Shown: positions 8,821 through 19,581, numbered from the stretch's first letter. The stretch: DNA of 64,000 nt from Tretioscincus oriximinensis (GCA_022410635.1 JAJVDF010000867.1:191384-255383); one strand, 5' to 3'. Numbers and translations are program-made. Notes: a model not told the origin generated them from the sequence alone.

Positions 8821-8989
8821 ATTGTCAAACGATGTAAATTATATTGTTTTACTTTTTTTCTTTTTTAATGCACAGAAATCTCTCTGACCAATGGTAATTA
8901 TTATAGCTGAGGATAACCACATTCTTCCTCTGACTGAAGAAGGTTAAAAGTAAATGCGTGACCATGGATTTAGATTGTTTTCCCCTGTG

Positions 8990-9065
8990 CTTTCTTAGTG
9001 GCCTCCTATCCAAGTACAAACATGAGATAATCCAGTCCAGCTGTGATCAAACCAGCCAAGGTCAA
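8990..9065 (-). repeat. 5S-rRNA-derived SINE fragment
   Basis: GTGGCCTCCTATCCAAGTAC and the following bases match the minus strand of the 3' half of 5S rRNA (GTACTTGGATGGGAGACC). The copy is too decayed to be a 5S gene. Related pieces are at 20.2 and 32.15 kb. Confidence 0.6.
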
Positions 9066-9586
9066 CCAAGTACTGCCGTTTCCTTCCTTTCCGAAGATGT
9101 GTCAGCAGCTACTGTTTCTATCAACTGAACAGCTGACAACACATGCTCTTCCTCCTGGGCTTTGCTAGAAAAAGATATCTCAGGAAAACAAGATAGCCTC
9201 ATGCAGCAAGTGGAAGAGAGAGAAACAAAGAGAGATGAATAGATGTCAAGCAGATACTAGGCCCACAAAGATTCATTTTGGAATACAAAACTCATGATCC
9301 GTAGCTACAGGGCCTTTCTAATTTAAAAAATGGACTTTTTTTGTCAAATGCCATGTTTCAACGACACTTATGCAAATGAGAATCTGACCTATGTACAGAT
9401 GTGCCACTACTTAATCTGGATCAGGTGGTGTTAGTTAAGGTGGACTACTTCTAATCCACTTATAGACCCGGTGCAGGACGTAAACGATAACAGACAGCTT
9501 ACTTCCCGACAGATTTTTTTGTTTCCTGTCTCATGATTTAAGTTGCATTTCTGCCTGCTTTTCTATGCCCTTTTTTCACAATAACA

Positions 9587-9794
9587 AGGGCCAGTTTGGT
9601 GTAGTGGTTAGAGTGTTGGACTCGTACCTGGTAGTCTCCCGGTTTGTTTCCCCACTCCTCCACAAAAGCCAGCTGGGTGACCTTGGGCCAGTCACAGTTC
9701 TTTAGAACTCTCTCAGCCCCACCTACTTCACAGAGTGTCTGTTGTCGAGAAAGCAACAAAAGCTAGGTGCGCCAAGTACAAATACAAGTACAAA

Positions 9795-9829
<35 letters not shown>

Positions 9830-9832
9830 ATT
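9587..9832 (+). mobile_element. tRNA SINE family A
   Basis: Complete tRNA-like head: A box TGGTGTAGTGGTTAGAGT, decayed B box GGTTTGTTTCCCC. Normal body, but most of the L2-like tail is deleted, leaving (AAATA)n directly after GTGCGCC. Inserted in family U. Confidence 0.88.
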
Positions 9833-9921
9833 ATTGCAAAAGCTTGGATGCCCAGCAGCTTTGCAAACCTGGCAATAGTAGCAGCAGTCCAAATGTGTCC
9901 AGCCTGCATAGGGCCCTACCC

Positions 9922-10095
9922 TACTGATCAGATTATCCCTTTTGGGTGGGTGGGTAGAAACCCGGTTTTGGAGTGCCTCATGGTTTTTGCTGAGGAAAAT
10001 GTTTTTCAAAAAAAGTTAACATAGTTAACCGGGACGTACCGCAAAACCGTCTTTTCACACACACACCCTCCAAAAGGGGTCATCTGGTCAGCATA
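9922..10095. mobile_element. Palindromic hAT-like MITE, copy 2
   Basis: Same foldback design as 2607-2794, with decayed termini TACTGATCAG / CTGGTCAGCATA. No 8-bp duplication is visible (flanks CCCTACCC / TTAGACAC), so this copy is older or rearranged. It lies inside family U. Confidence 0.82.
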
Positions 10096-10230
10096 TTAGA
10101 CACTACAGCTCCAGCCTGCACTGCAGCTAGCCCTGAGAGGAGAGAGAACCCCTTTAGCCAATCTGCCCAGTCCTGCCCACAGGAAACATTTTTGCTGCTT
10201 AAAGGAGGTTGGCTGGTGGACCCATCTATT

Positions 10231-10802
10231 GTGCTCTTAATAATGATCTGATTTGGACTACCACTAGGCCCCTGCAGACAACATGGACTAGTAAACCCCT
10301 TAAAAACAGAGTTTGTGCAAAGGACCTTTTGACTTTCAAAATAATCAAACTTTCTAAACTATGTACAGGCTGAGGTACAATTCAGAGGCCCACCGACAGG
10401 CATAATCCGGTTAATTCCCCTGCCTAAATCTAGTTTTGATTCTTTCACGGTGTACGGACACTAAATAACTACCGACAGCCTTGACCAGGCAGTGCGATTA
10501 GCGGGCAAGGCTTTCTGGTCAGATGGCGACACATGATTCCGGGAACACACATACGCTGACCACAGCAGGGCCAACTTGCAATAAAGCTACCTTTATCTCC
10601 ACTAGAAGATTATCACTTCAGTCAGCCATGCACTGGACCGCAGCCAGCAGCAGCCACACGCAGGCATGCAGGAAGAATTTAGCCTGTTTGGCAACATGGT
10701 CTCCAGTCCAAGCTTTGTTAAGACACAAAAATTCAGGACACGGTTTTCTTGACTGGAAATCATGAAAGGATTATTCTAAACACCAATCACCTTGCAATCT
10801 TT
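10231..10802. other. Unassigned sequence
   Basis: No gene or repeat recognised. Confidence 0.4.
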
Positions 10803-10925
10803 CCTCCCTCACAACATCGTTGTGAGGTAGGTTAGCCTGAGGATCAGTGTGACATTGACCAAAGATTACCCAGCATGCTTCTGGGACCAAGTGGGAATTC
10901 AAACCCAAGGTTAATTCCTAATCCA
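10803..10925 (-). mobile_element. Old MIR-like tRNA SINE fragment
   Basis: Contains AACATCGTTGTGAGGTAGG, 'ACATTGACCAAAGATTACCC' and GGGAATTCAAACCCAAGG. The last reads as a B-box-like GGTTTGAATTCCC on the minus strand. This is the layout of ancient MIR/CORE-type SINEs. Confidence 0.55.
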
Positions 10926-11136
10926 TTGATCATAATGGGTTAAAACCACAATTGCTTCTCTATATAGGGTACAGACAACTGTTTGCCAGGGCCAGTGTAA
11001 CAGTTGAAATATAGCAGCCCTTTCTAGAAAAAAAGGCACCTGCCCCAAGTGACAACAAGCTGAGTGATGTTTCCAAATGGCTGCAACACTATTTGAATCC
11101 ACACAGAGAAGGTTTGACCGGATAGTACAGAACCAA

Positions 11137-11288
11137 GGCTGCATCCACATGTCATTTTTGTTCCACTACTATCGTGGAATATTTCACAATAAAGCATTGT
11201 ATGGAATGATTTATTCCAGAATTTCCATGCTTTATTGCGGAATATTGTGCAATGTAGTGGAAAAAATAAGTGATGTGTGGAGCAGGCT
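11137..11288. mobile_element. Foldback MITE (GGCTGCATCCACATG family)
   Basis: About 150 bp. The arms pair over nearly the whole length: GCATCCACATGTCATTTTTG, CACAATAAAGCATTG on the left, with CATGCTTTATTGCGG and GTGATGTGTGGAGCAGGC on the right. No clear target duplication. Confidence 0.65.
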
Positions 11289-11299
11289 CTAGTTTAGGG

Positions 11300-12245
11300 T
11301 TCCCATATAAAAACCAAGATAGAGCTTTGCACCTTTAATGGCTACAGACAGGAGACCAGTTGTAAACAATAATAAAACAACCAGCTTTTGGTTTCTCTAC
11401 TTCCAGAATAATTTTGTTTCCTGTTTCCTTGTTCTTAATTGTATTTCTGCCTGCTTTTCTATGCCCCTTTTCACGATGACAAGTGCTAGTTATAAAAGCT
11501 TGAATGCATAAGAACATAAGAAGAGCCATACTGGATCGGGCCACAGCCCATCAAGTCCAGCATTCTGTCTCACACAGAGGCCCACCAGATGCACCTGGGC
11601 AGTCCAAACAGAGGAAAGCAAAATATGCACCTCTTCATGACTTCCTGCAAATGGCACTTCAGGAGCACTACCTGTTGCTCCATCCCGGAGGCAACATCCA
11701 GACATCCATCCTAGTACCCATGTATACCCTTGGTGTCCATAAACCTATCTAGTCCTGCCTTGAAGCTATCCAAGCTGTTAGCTACCACCATCTCTTCAGG
11801 CCGATGACCCTCTTGGTGAAAAAATCCTCTCCTTTGTCTGTTCTCACTTTTCCGCCCATCAGTTTCAAGGACGGCCATCTGGTCCTGGTGTTGTGTGATA
11901 GGGAAATTTTTTTTTCTCTATTCACCCTGTCCATCCCATGCATGATTTTGTACACTTCAATCAGGTCACCTCTCAAACGTTGTCTTTCGAGGCTGAAGAG
12001 GCCCAGATGTTGCAGCCTGACTTCATAAAGGAGGTGTTCCAGACCCTTGATCATTTTTGTTGCCCTAAAACACAAAGCTAACAGTAGCAGCAGCAGCAGC
12101 AGCCCATGTAAGGAGGGTAAGACAGAGCTTTGCTGTGCTGGCAGTGGGGCCTGCTGAGAAGTGTAGTCTGAGCTGTGGGCAGCTTATTCCATCCAGCCTG
12201 TGCAGTGCCCTGCTCTGCAGACTACACTTCCCAGCCTGCTAGCCA
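11300..12245 (+). repeat. Family U, copy 2, interrupted by CR1
   Basis: Pieces 11300-11505 and 12069-12245 (CATATAAAAACC start, TGCCTGCTTTTCTATGCCCC, AAAAGCTTGAATGC; then CAGCAGCAGCAGCAG and GGGGCCTGCTGAGAAGTGTA). The CR1 fragment sits at the point where copy 1 is broken by a SINE. Confidence 0.7.
11508..12067 (-). mobile_element. CR1 LINE 3' end
   Basis: On the minus strand: the C-terminal ORF2 segment with 'LGLFSLERQRLRGDLIEVYK', 'GMDRVNREK' and 'FFTKRVIGL' (frame 12075-11782, one frame open), followed by the 3' UTR with GATGCCTGGATGTTGCC and ending GATGGGCTGTGGCCC, CTTATGTTCTTATG. Confidence 0.88.
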
Positions 12246-12248
12246 AGG

Positions 12249-12460
12249 TCTTCTTCAGATGATTCTCTCTACCTTTCTTCTGTTTAGTCTCCAAGTGCTC
12301 CTAGCCCATTTGCTAGGCTTTCTGAACTAAGACTAACACCACTATTTCTCTGAAATTGACTATATTTTTCTTATTAGTCTCTGAGATGCTACAAGTCCTC
12401 TTTCCAGATATTCTGGACCCAGGCTAATATGGCTATTCTATTCTAGCAGCTTATGCAGTC
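12249..12460. repeat. Unnamed family T ('TTAGTCTCTAAGGTGC' repeat)
   Basis: Two repeat blocks: TTTAGTCTCCAAGTGCTCC and TTAGTCTCTGAGATGCTAC, each followed by a 'GACTAA..T.GCTATT' block. The same motifs recur at 21.1, 21.5, 26.35, 30.35, 34.8 and 50.9 kb, often beside 'CTTCTTCAGATGCT'. A widespread, old, non-coding repeat whose family I cannot name. Confidence 0.5.
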
Positions 12461-12475
12461 ATCTTCCCTTAAAAC

Positions 12476-12687
12476 TAGGCTGACCAGATGACCCCTTTTT
12501 GGGTGTGTGTGTTGAAAACTCATTTTGGGGGTGCCTCCCATTTTTTTCTGAGGAAAATTATTTTAAAAAACAAAATATTTTTTTAAAAAAATCTTTTTTT
12601 GAAAAAAGTTTTCTCGGAAAAAATTGGGAGACACCCCAAAACCAAGTTTTCAGCCCCCCCCCCAAAAGGGGTAATCTTGTCAGCCTA
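12476..12687. mobile_element. Palindromic hAT-like MITE, copy 3
   Basis: Termini TAGGCTGACCAGATGACC / cognate ending GTCAGCCTA. Perfect 8-bp target duplication CTTAAAAC at 12468-12475 and 12688-12695. 212 bp; the extra length is an expanded A/T-rich loop at about 12555-12615. Confidence 0.92.
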
Positions 12688-12695
12688 CTTAAAAC

Positions 12696-13318
12696 TATAA
12701 ACCACCACTGGATATATCAGTCCTTCTGATATGATGAATAACTTAATTAGAAATGCCCTGGATGTGTGAGGCATTCTCAATATAGTCCAGGAATCATTGC
12801 AAGTTTTAACCCACATCTAGGGCACCATGTGGTTCCAACATACATATTGCTGAACAAAAATATTCAACAGTGCCAATGCTCAACGTTCAACTGTTCCTTT
12901 CGATGACAAGAGATTAATGCCCTCCAGCCCCCAATGCCTTTTGAAATATTCCTCTAATTCCATACCATACCAGCTCCTGCTATCCTAGAAGCAAGTAACC
13001 TTTTGCCCCAAGTTGCTTCATCTTAATGGAACTTCACTGGAATGTGGAAGATGACGGCTCTGGTTCCTTGCTGGCTGAGAAGGTGAGGAGCAAGTACCGA
13101 CCTGCCAGGAGCACAGAAAGGTCACAGCTTACCTTGAGCATCTGCAAGGACTGTGGGCTTCTGTCTGATGTCAAGATAAATTGTTTTCAAGATGTTTTTA
13201 GCTCCAGGGATCATTTTCCTATGTCAAACTGTTTGCCAAGGTGCCCTCATGTGTCTGGAACCTCTCAGCATTTTGCAAAGGATTCTGGGTCTTCTCTGCA
13301 GAGAACCATCCAAGAACA
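12696..13318. other. Unassigned sequence
   Basis: No gene or repeat recognised; small frames at 13026-13331 have no recognisable domain. Confidence 0.4.
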
Positions 13319-13740
13319 TCTTTACTATTAATAAGACTCGCATTGCTGAATCCAAGGTTCTGAGGTCTGTCATTGGACTTTATGGACCAATGACAGGACT
13401 TGGAACCTTGGACTTGGTAGTGTCGTAAGCTGCCCAGCCATCTGCCCAACATGGTGGAGAGGGCAGCCTCCAGAGAGAAGGCCACCAATGTGCTATGTGG
13501 GCCACCACCAATGCACTGCATCAGAACAGAGGAGGGAAGCAGAACTGAGAAGAAGGAGGAGAGGGCACCTAGGGGGCAGAAGTGACATCATGAATAGCTC
13601 TGCTTCTGGGAATGGTGCCCAGAGTGACATCATTTCCGGTCCCACCCCGGAAGTTACATCACAAAATATTTGCATGCTCTGTGCGCACAACAACCTACAT
13701 ATGCCCCCAATTTTGGGGGCTCCAGGGGCATGATCCAGAA
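13319..13740 (+). mobile_element. Helitron-like element, 5' end clear, 3' end lost
   Basis: 5' terminus A|TCTTTACTATTAATAAGAC at 13319. A perfect-looking hairpin at 13352-13411 (CCAAGGTTCTGAGG...AACCTTGG) follows, then the block GCCCAGCCATCTGCCCAACA shared with 46.3 kb. The distal part has repeated AGTGACATCA motifs shared with 5.5 kb. No CTAG end found before the gap at 13769. Confidence 0.6.
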
Positions 13741-13768
13741 CACGATTTGTCTTCTTCTTGTCATCTTG

Positions 13769-13773
13769 NNNNN
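13769..13773. other. Assembly gap (5 N)
   Basis: Five Ns after a CTTCTTCTTGTCATCTTG run. Confidence 0.99.
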
Positions 13774-14394
13774 TAGGGGCTAGGGTAGAAGTGTTAGCTC
13801 CACATTTCAGGCTGGATCCAAACAAAGTGAGGTTAAAATTAGTGCTGTGTGTGACCAGGGCCAAAGTCTTCTATAGCAGAGATCTTTTCCTGCTTAAATG
13901 GAATTTGATTCCTACAATCAAAGCTTCGGAAAAAATAAGGCTCATCCCGGATGGCAGCCCTGGCCTTGCAACTCATCTGCTGTCTCTAGGTATGCTTGTC
14001 CTGTTGCAAAATACCCAGATATTAGTGTCAACCTACTTCCTTTTGTTTTGTATTTTTCTTCTGCTTGCTTGCATATGGATATTTTAGAAAAAGAGCAACT
14101 ATTCAAATAGGGTTTTTTGCTGGTTTATTCCAATTTTTCAGGACTTAAGTTGATTAAAAGTACATTTCTGACTCCAGCCTGTTTGCACAGGCTCAATAAT
14201 GCATTTCAGGAACCTGTTACAACACATCTAAACACACTAAACTGTTGCAATAAGTCCAGAAACACATTACTGAGCCTGGGTAAACAGAACCTAAGTCTGT
14301 TATATGCATGTACTGAGTGATCTGGTTTAAGGAGCTAGTATCTGCATGGGACTAGTGGTAATCTGGACCAGATCTGAACTTTAATATGGAATAA
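13774..14394. other. Unassigned sequence
   Basis: 13795-13860 resembles one arm of the 7258-7485 MITE family (GGATCCAAACAAAGTGAGG, GTGTGTGACCAGGGCC) without its partner. 14170-14190 contains GCCTGTTTGCACAGGC, a variant of the inverted motif at 72-87. Otherwise nothing. Confidence 0.4.
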
Positions 14395-14480
14395 CTAGTG
14401 GAATTAGCCCGTTACATTATGATAATGCCCCTCTTCCTCCTTGCTCCTATCCTTTCCTTTCCCTCCCAGTACTGTACAGA
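14395..14480 (-). mobile_element. Helitron 3' end
   Basis: On the minus strand: a decayed GGGGCATTATCATAATG and TAACGGGCTAATTCCA ending CTAG|T at 14395-14398. This is the same 3' terminus as at 5.3-6.6, 7.7, 19.46, 42.93 and 59.0 kb. The 5' end is not found. Confidence 0.7.
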
Positions 14481-15019
14481 TGGTAGATCACAATTATCAC
14501 TACTACTACATCCGTAGTAGCATTGTATGTTCTGGATTAAGCAGCTTTGCATCTGTACGTAGTCCAGTTTTTGAGTGAGTTTGGGTGCAGATGCAAAGGG
14601 CATGTGTCCAATCTGCATTGAAGCATGTGTTGTCTAGATACTAATGGTACCCTGTCCAACTTCCTTAATGCAGGTAATCTGGATCGAGCAAATCTAGATT
14701 TGCTAATACAGATATGGATCAAAATCAGGACAGTTTAATCAAACGAGTTATTATTCATGCAGTTGAGAAAACACACCAGTTTTTCCAAGGGGAGAAAAAA
14801 CCCACAAAGTGTTGCAAAGGGAGGTGGGGTGTTACCACTTTAAATCAAAGTTGTAGCTCTTTGAATATCCACATCCTCCGTTTGATGCCAACAGCTTCAA
14901 ACATGAACAGAACTTTGCAGAGCAGGTTTTCTTTTGCAGGAATGGTCACAAGTATCCTTGTACAAAATGCCTGAGCCAATCTGGATACTGACAAGCCAGA
15001 AATGGTTGTCTTTAGACCG

Positions 15020-15430
15020 GGAGCCAGTTGTCAACAATAAGAAAAAATCAGCTACCGGTTGCTCATCTACAGGCAGAATTTTTGTTTCCATTTTTATGGT
15101 TATCTGTTGCATTTCTGTCTGCTTTTCGATGCTGCTTTTTCATGATGACAAAAGCTTGGATGCCCAGCAGCTTCCTGCAGCAGCAGTACCTGCAGCAGCA
15201 GTAATCCAAAGGTGAAGAAAGTGAAACAGGCGCTGTAGTTGTGCTGGTAGCGGGGCCTGCTGGGAAGTGTAGTCCGAGTAGCAGCCTCTTTGGCCTAGCC
15301 TGAGTGGGTACAGCTCCCAGCCTGTACCACAGTTAGCCTTGGGCAGCAGGATGCCTTTTTACCCAATCCGTGCTCAATCCCGCCCATGGAAATATATTTT
15401 CTGCCAACAGAAAGTTCCCTGGGGGATCCG
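15020..15430 (+). repeat. Family U, copy 3, uninterrupted
   Basis: Runs from AGTTGTCAACAATAAG through TGTCTGCTTTTCGATGC, AAAGCTTGGATGCCCAGCAG, GGGGCCTGCTGGGAAGTGTA and ACAGCTCCCAGCCTGTACCA to CCGCCCATGGAAATATATTT. The best guide to the family's full order. Confidence 0.7.
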
Positions 15431-15769
15431 TCTATATTGCATTTCTTTTCAGATTCTTGTATATCTTGTATTATCCTTGCATCTGATCGAGCTCCTGATA
15501 CCACCCGTGTCCCAGAGTGGAGTTTGTCCATCCTATTGTGTCCAATATTTGGGTCAAAATTGTTAGTTTCGGCTTTTATCTGCCCATAGATGGGAGACTG
15601 GAACGGAAAGCCCCTATCAGTTTGTGCCTAGCATGTTCTGTTCCTTTATTTCTTTATTTTTAGACTAGCACAGTTCTTAAATCTTGATAGAGGCACGCAC
15701 AAAGGCTGTTTCTTAACCTCTCTACTGGCTTAATTTTCCAGAAGTTTAGGTTCTTTCTGCACTGAGGCC

Positions 15770-15945
15770 TGTGGTCACACACATACTTTTAAACCATCTT
15801 CATTCCTGAAGAATCAGACTATCAGGGAAAAAATCTGGCTTTTCTGATTTTCAGCCCAATTCAAAACACACTTTTCTGGTTTTCAGTCCAGCTCTTCAGA
15901 GATGAAGGTAGTTTGAAAGCATCTACATGACCAGACGTAGGTTTT
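15770..15945. repeat. Possible foldback MITE
   Basis: GTGGTCACACACATACTTTTAAACC on the left loosely pairs with AGGTAGTTTGAAAGCATC...GACC on the right. Similar in style to 7258-7485 but weaker. Confidence 0.35.
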
Positions 15946-16213
15946 ACTTTGGGTTTTACTTTATAGGGGCCTGGCATCCACATTGTTGGGGCAGGCCTGC
16001 CGTAGACCAGGGTTACCACATAAAAACCAGGTGAGTGCTTTATAAGTTTAATAGTGTGATAAAACCATTTTCTTTCCAGGAACTGCAGCCATTATAAGCT
16101 ACACTTGGTGAAAATTCCTCTTTCATATTCCTTAAAATTGCAATGTACTCTTCTGTTTTTCATGTGGTAATTCTACCATACCTTTACACTGGTGTGCAGA
16201 TGGCAGGTTCCTA

Positions 16214-16325
16214 TCTATATTAATAAACCGTGTTGTGGTGATCGACTTTCTAACAAAACACCACAATGCAGGGATTGTAACCCCACCCCCTGAACCACCT
16301 CTAAATGAGATGCCCAGGTGCAATC
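16214..16325 (+). mobile_element. Helitron-like 5' end
   Basis: A|TCTATATTAATAAACCG at 16214 resembles the 5' termini at 13319 and 55252. No 3' end is recognised before the L2 fragment. Confidence 0.4.
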
Positions 16326-16327
16326 AG

Positions 16328-16966
16328 ACTGGGCTATGGTAATGCGCTCTTTATGGGGTTACCCTTGAAGGTTTGGAGGCTGCTAATGGTGCAGAACTCA
16401 GCCGCAAGGCTGCTGACTGATACAGGTGGCCGGACACACATTACGTTGGTCCTGAAATAACTGCACTGGTTGCCCATTTCCTACTGAGCCTAATTCAAGG
16501 TACCAACATTGGCTTATAAGACCTTAACTGGCTTGGGACCCAAATATTTAAAGGAACACCTCCTCCTATACACCTGCACCCTAAGATCTTCTGATGAGGT
16601 TCTCCTGACAGTCTCACCTCCTTCATTCATCAAGCGGGTGTAGACACGTGGGAGGGCTTCTCTGTAGTAGCCCCCAAGTTGTGAAATCCTCTTTCCTCTG
16701 AGGTGTACCAGGCACCTATACTGTACACATTCAGGTTCCTCTGAGGTGTACCAGGCACTTCTACTGTACACATTCAGGCGCCTGTTGAAGGCACAGCTGT
16801 TCACCTTTGCCATTGGCTAAGCCAAATATTCTCCTTCTCCTTGAAGGCACTGCTGTATTTTTGCTGTATTTTTAAATTGCCCTATTTTAATCTGTTTTAT
16901 CATTTCTGATTGTGATATGTTCTGAGACCTTTGGATACAGGGTGGAATATAAATATAAATAGATAA
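16328..16966 (+). mobile_element. L2-like LINE, 3' fragment, decayed
   Basis: DNA equivalents of the ORF2 C-terminus are visible (GGTAATGCGCTCTTTATGGG, CACTGGTTGCCCATT, TTGGGACCCAAATATTTAAA), with stops and indels. It ends TGAGACCTTTGGATACAGGG, TGGAATATAAATATAAATAG. A 'GAGGTGTACCAGGCAC' block is duplicated at about 16698 and 16742. Confidence 0.75.
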
Positions 16967-17925
16967 ACCCACCCTCCTGCAAACTGTGCAGGTCCTCCTG
17001 GAGCATCCCCACACCGCCGTTTGCTCAAAACCTTCTGCAACATGCCCGCACGCCACCCGACCCCAGCTGCTACAGCGTATTTTGACGCTGCCCAGCAAGG
17101 GCGTCCACATATATATCCCCAAACGAAAACTAGACCCTGGTCACAAGCTTTTAAACTCTCTACAGTTCTAAGCAACCAGACTGAAAACCAGAAAAGTCCA
17201 TTTCGAATTGGACTGATAATTAGAAAAATATTTTTGTCCCTTAGCCACATATTCTGCCTCAAACCATTGTTCACTGTCATCATAGCCGTGGGGAAAGGTC
17301 ACAAAGAAAATGGTGGGGATTCTTAAAAGCTGTTTACTCTTCTTTTGTGTGTGAGTGCGTTTAAATAATCCTTCCTATTATGATTGCCTGTCCTTGACCA
17401 AGCCCTATCTGCCTGGAACACTGGGCTGTGTCCATCATTTGCCATCGGATTAATGATGACTGATAAACCTATGAAGAAAGCCTTAGAGAAAGGCTGGATG
17501 GGGCTTCTGACCTTGTACACAAGTCAAGAAGCTTGTGGAGCAAATCAAGATAAGAAAGAGAAACAAGGCCACGGGGCTGCAGGAAGGCGGCATAGCAACC
17601 ATTTTGTTTGTGGTTGCCATAAAAAACCAGGACAGGAAAGGTGCAGATTTAATGGGTGTGTGGAAAAGATGACATTTTAGCAGGCACTGCTTTTATTCTA
17701 TTTTAATTTTATTTTGAAAACGCAAAAACATAACCTCTATATAACAATACATATACATCAATTATTACACCAACATACTAGAAGAAAAACAATGCAAGAT
17801 AAAAACACTTCCCCCCATTCTATGCAGATAACAATTTAAGAGAAAGTATTTACGTCCATCTTTGGATCACGGAAATAAATGTATGACATTCTTGAAACCA
17901 CAGAGACCTCTCCGTCCTTGTATTT
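16967..17925. other. Unassigned sequence
   Basis: No gene or repeat recognised. Confidence 0.4.
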
Positions 17926-17929
17926 ATAT

Positions 17930-18375
17930 AGATGAGTCTCCGAGCCAAATTCCTGTAGCAGCAAAATGTTTCTTGTGACCAGGACTGAATACAGATTGGC
18001 GGAGAAAGTATTTTCCTGCCCAGGGCTTAGCTGCAATGTAAGCTGGGAGCTGTAGTCCGCAGGGCAGGGCCCTACACAGGCTGGGCAAAAGAGGATGCCT
18101 ACTGCTGGAACTACGTTTCTCAGAAGACCCCATTGCCAGCACAACAGCAGCTCCTGTTTCACTTTCTTCACATTTGGACTAATGCTGCTGCTAACTGTTA
18201 CTTCATGAAGCTGCTAGGACGTCCAAGCTAGCACTTGCCATTGAAGAAAAACAGCGTAGAAAAAAAAGGCAGAAATATAACTGACAACCATAAAGCTGGA
18301 AACAAAGATGCTGACAGAAGATGTAAAACTGGAAGCTGGTAGTTTGCTATTATTGACAACTGGCATAACCTCAAT
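17930..18375 (-). repeat. Family U, copy 4
   Basis: Inverted relative to copies 1-3: AGCTGGGAGCTGTAGTCC, 'AGGCTGGGCAAAAGAGGATG', TGTTTCACTTTCTTCACATTTGG, 'GAAGCTGCTAGGACGTCCAAG', GGCAGAAATATAACTGAC. Confidence 0.65.
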
Positions 18376-19019
18376 ATGGCAAACCATATTGTATCAATTT
18401 TCCTCATTTTTTCCCCACAAATTTTGAGGCTATACCATAACCTCTTCTTTGTATCATAAAATCAAATTTCATAATTTCCACAAAGTAAGTAATCCAATGT
18501 TGAAAAGTCCATTTCAACTGATCATTCCAACTGTAAAATCACAACACATTGAGCTGCTACTAATAATGACGCTAATAAACATTTTGCTTTGATTGATCCA
18601 CTTACATCATTGAAACATGCAGCTTGAGATGGCCAATACACATGAATTACTGTACGTGCTGGATGGGGAATTTGGCATGTGGTGTATGACATCCCTGGGT
18701 TCCCTCCTACTGCCATGCAGTCCAATGGATGACTAGAACATAAACCATGGCTTCAATAATGTACCAGAATTGTTGCACTTTTTCCCAGCACCCCCAAAGT
18801 GGTGTGAATCTCCTCGTGACCTATTACAATGCCAACAACGTTGTGGTATTTTACGTTATGATCTAGATAACCAAGTGCTTATTAAATCCATGGTTGTGAC
18901 AGCCAAAGCCCTGGTTGCACAGCATTGGAAACATTCTGATTTGTTATATAAAAAAACCCTGGCTAGATAGAACTTGGACTCTACAGCTCAATGAATCACT
19001 GAGTATTCAAAAATCTAGG
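18376..19019. other. Unassigned sequence
   Basis: No gene or repeat recognised. Confidence 0.4.
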
Positions 19020-19027
19020 ATAACGGG

Positions 19028-19421
19028 CAGTGGCGGCTGGCCTCTGGGTTTGTGGGGTCCGGCGAACACTCAGAGATTAAAATCAATGATAAAATCTCCA
19101 TATAAAACAATGGAGAACCATTGGCCAATTGTAGCCTTTCAGAGAGGAGCTGCCAACAAATCAAAAAAATTCCAGGCAGCTTTTTTAATTTACAAAAGGG
19201 GTCGCTGATCCCAGAACCAATGGGAGGGTTGCCTAGGAGGGGCTACAGTCTCTCTCTGTCTCTGTAGAGGTGCCATTTTGTATTGGTATTCAGCTTGCAG
19301 ACAGAGAGAGAGAGACTGGTAAGTGCTTGAATGTCACTCTTCCCAGCTGCTTTCCTAACATTACCGAGGCTGAAGGAACCTGTGGCCCCCCCACAGCCGC
19401 AAAATGTACCAGCCACCGCTG
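19028..19421. mobile_element. Non-autonomous hAT-like transposon, 394 bp
   Basis: Termini CAGTGGCGGCTGG / CCAGCCACCGCTG form inverted repeats. Flanks ATAACGGG (19020-19027) and ATGACAGG (19422-19429) fit an 8-bp target duplication with two changes. No transposase frame. The terminal motif recalls the CAGNGGCGGCTGG hAT groups of fish and reptiles. Confidence 0.75.
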
Positions 19422-19460
19422 ATGACAGGCCATGATGAAGAACATCTCGCAATTTATAAA

Positions 19461-19581
19461 CTAGAGGAATTAGCCCGTTACAGTAATGCAATGGGCTCTA
19501 GCCCCTCCTCCCCCTCGCTTCCATCCATGCCTTCAACTTAGAACATTGAATTCTTCCACATGCCTTTATTATATGTACAGA
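19461..19581 (-). mobile_element. 121-bp mini-Helitron with both termini
   Basis: On the minus strand: A|TCTGTACATATAATAAAGG start at 19581, a short middle, then the hairpin AGAGCCCATTGCATTACTG / TAACGGGCT, CTAATTCCT and terminal CTAG at 19464-19461 followed by T. It is the smallest element here with both ends and the expected A/T insertion site. Confidence 0.78.

Larger units (their letters stand above)
9480..10230 (+). repeat. Unnamed interspersed family U, copy 1, interrupted twice
   Basis: Pieces 9500-9586, 9833-9921 and 10096-10220 read as one element (TTGCATTTCTGCCTGC, TTTTCTATGCCC, AAAAGCTTGGATGCCCAGCA, CTACAGCTCCAGCCTG, CCTGCCCACAGGAAACATTT). It is interrupted by a family A SINE and a palindromic MITE. 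Other copies: 11.3-12.2, 15.0-15.4, 17.9-18.4, 31.3-31.7 and 49.8-50.5 kb. No ORF; class unknown. Confidence 0.7.
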
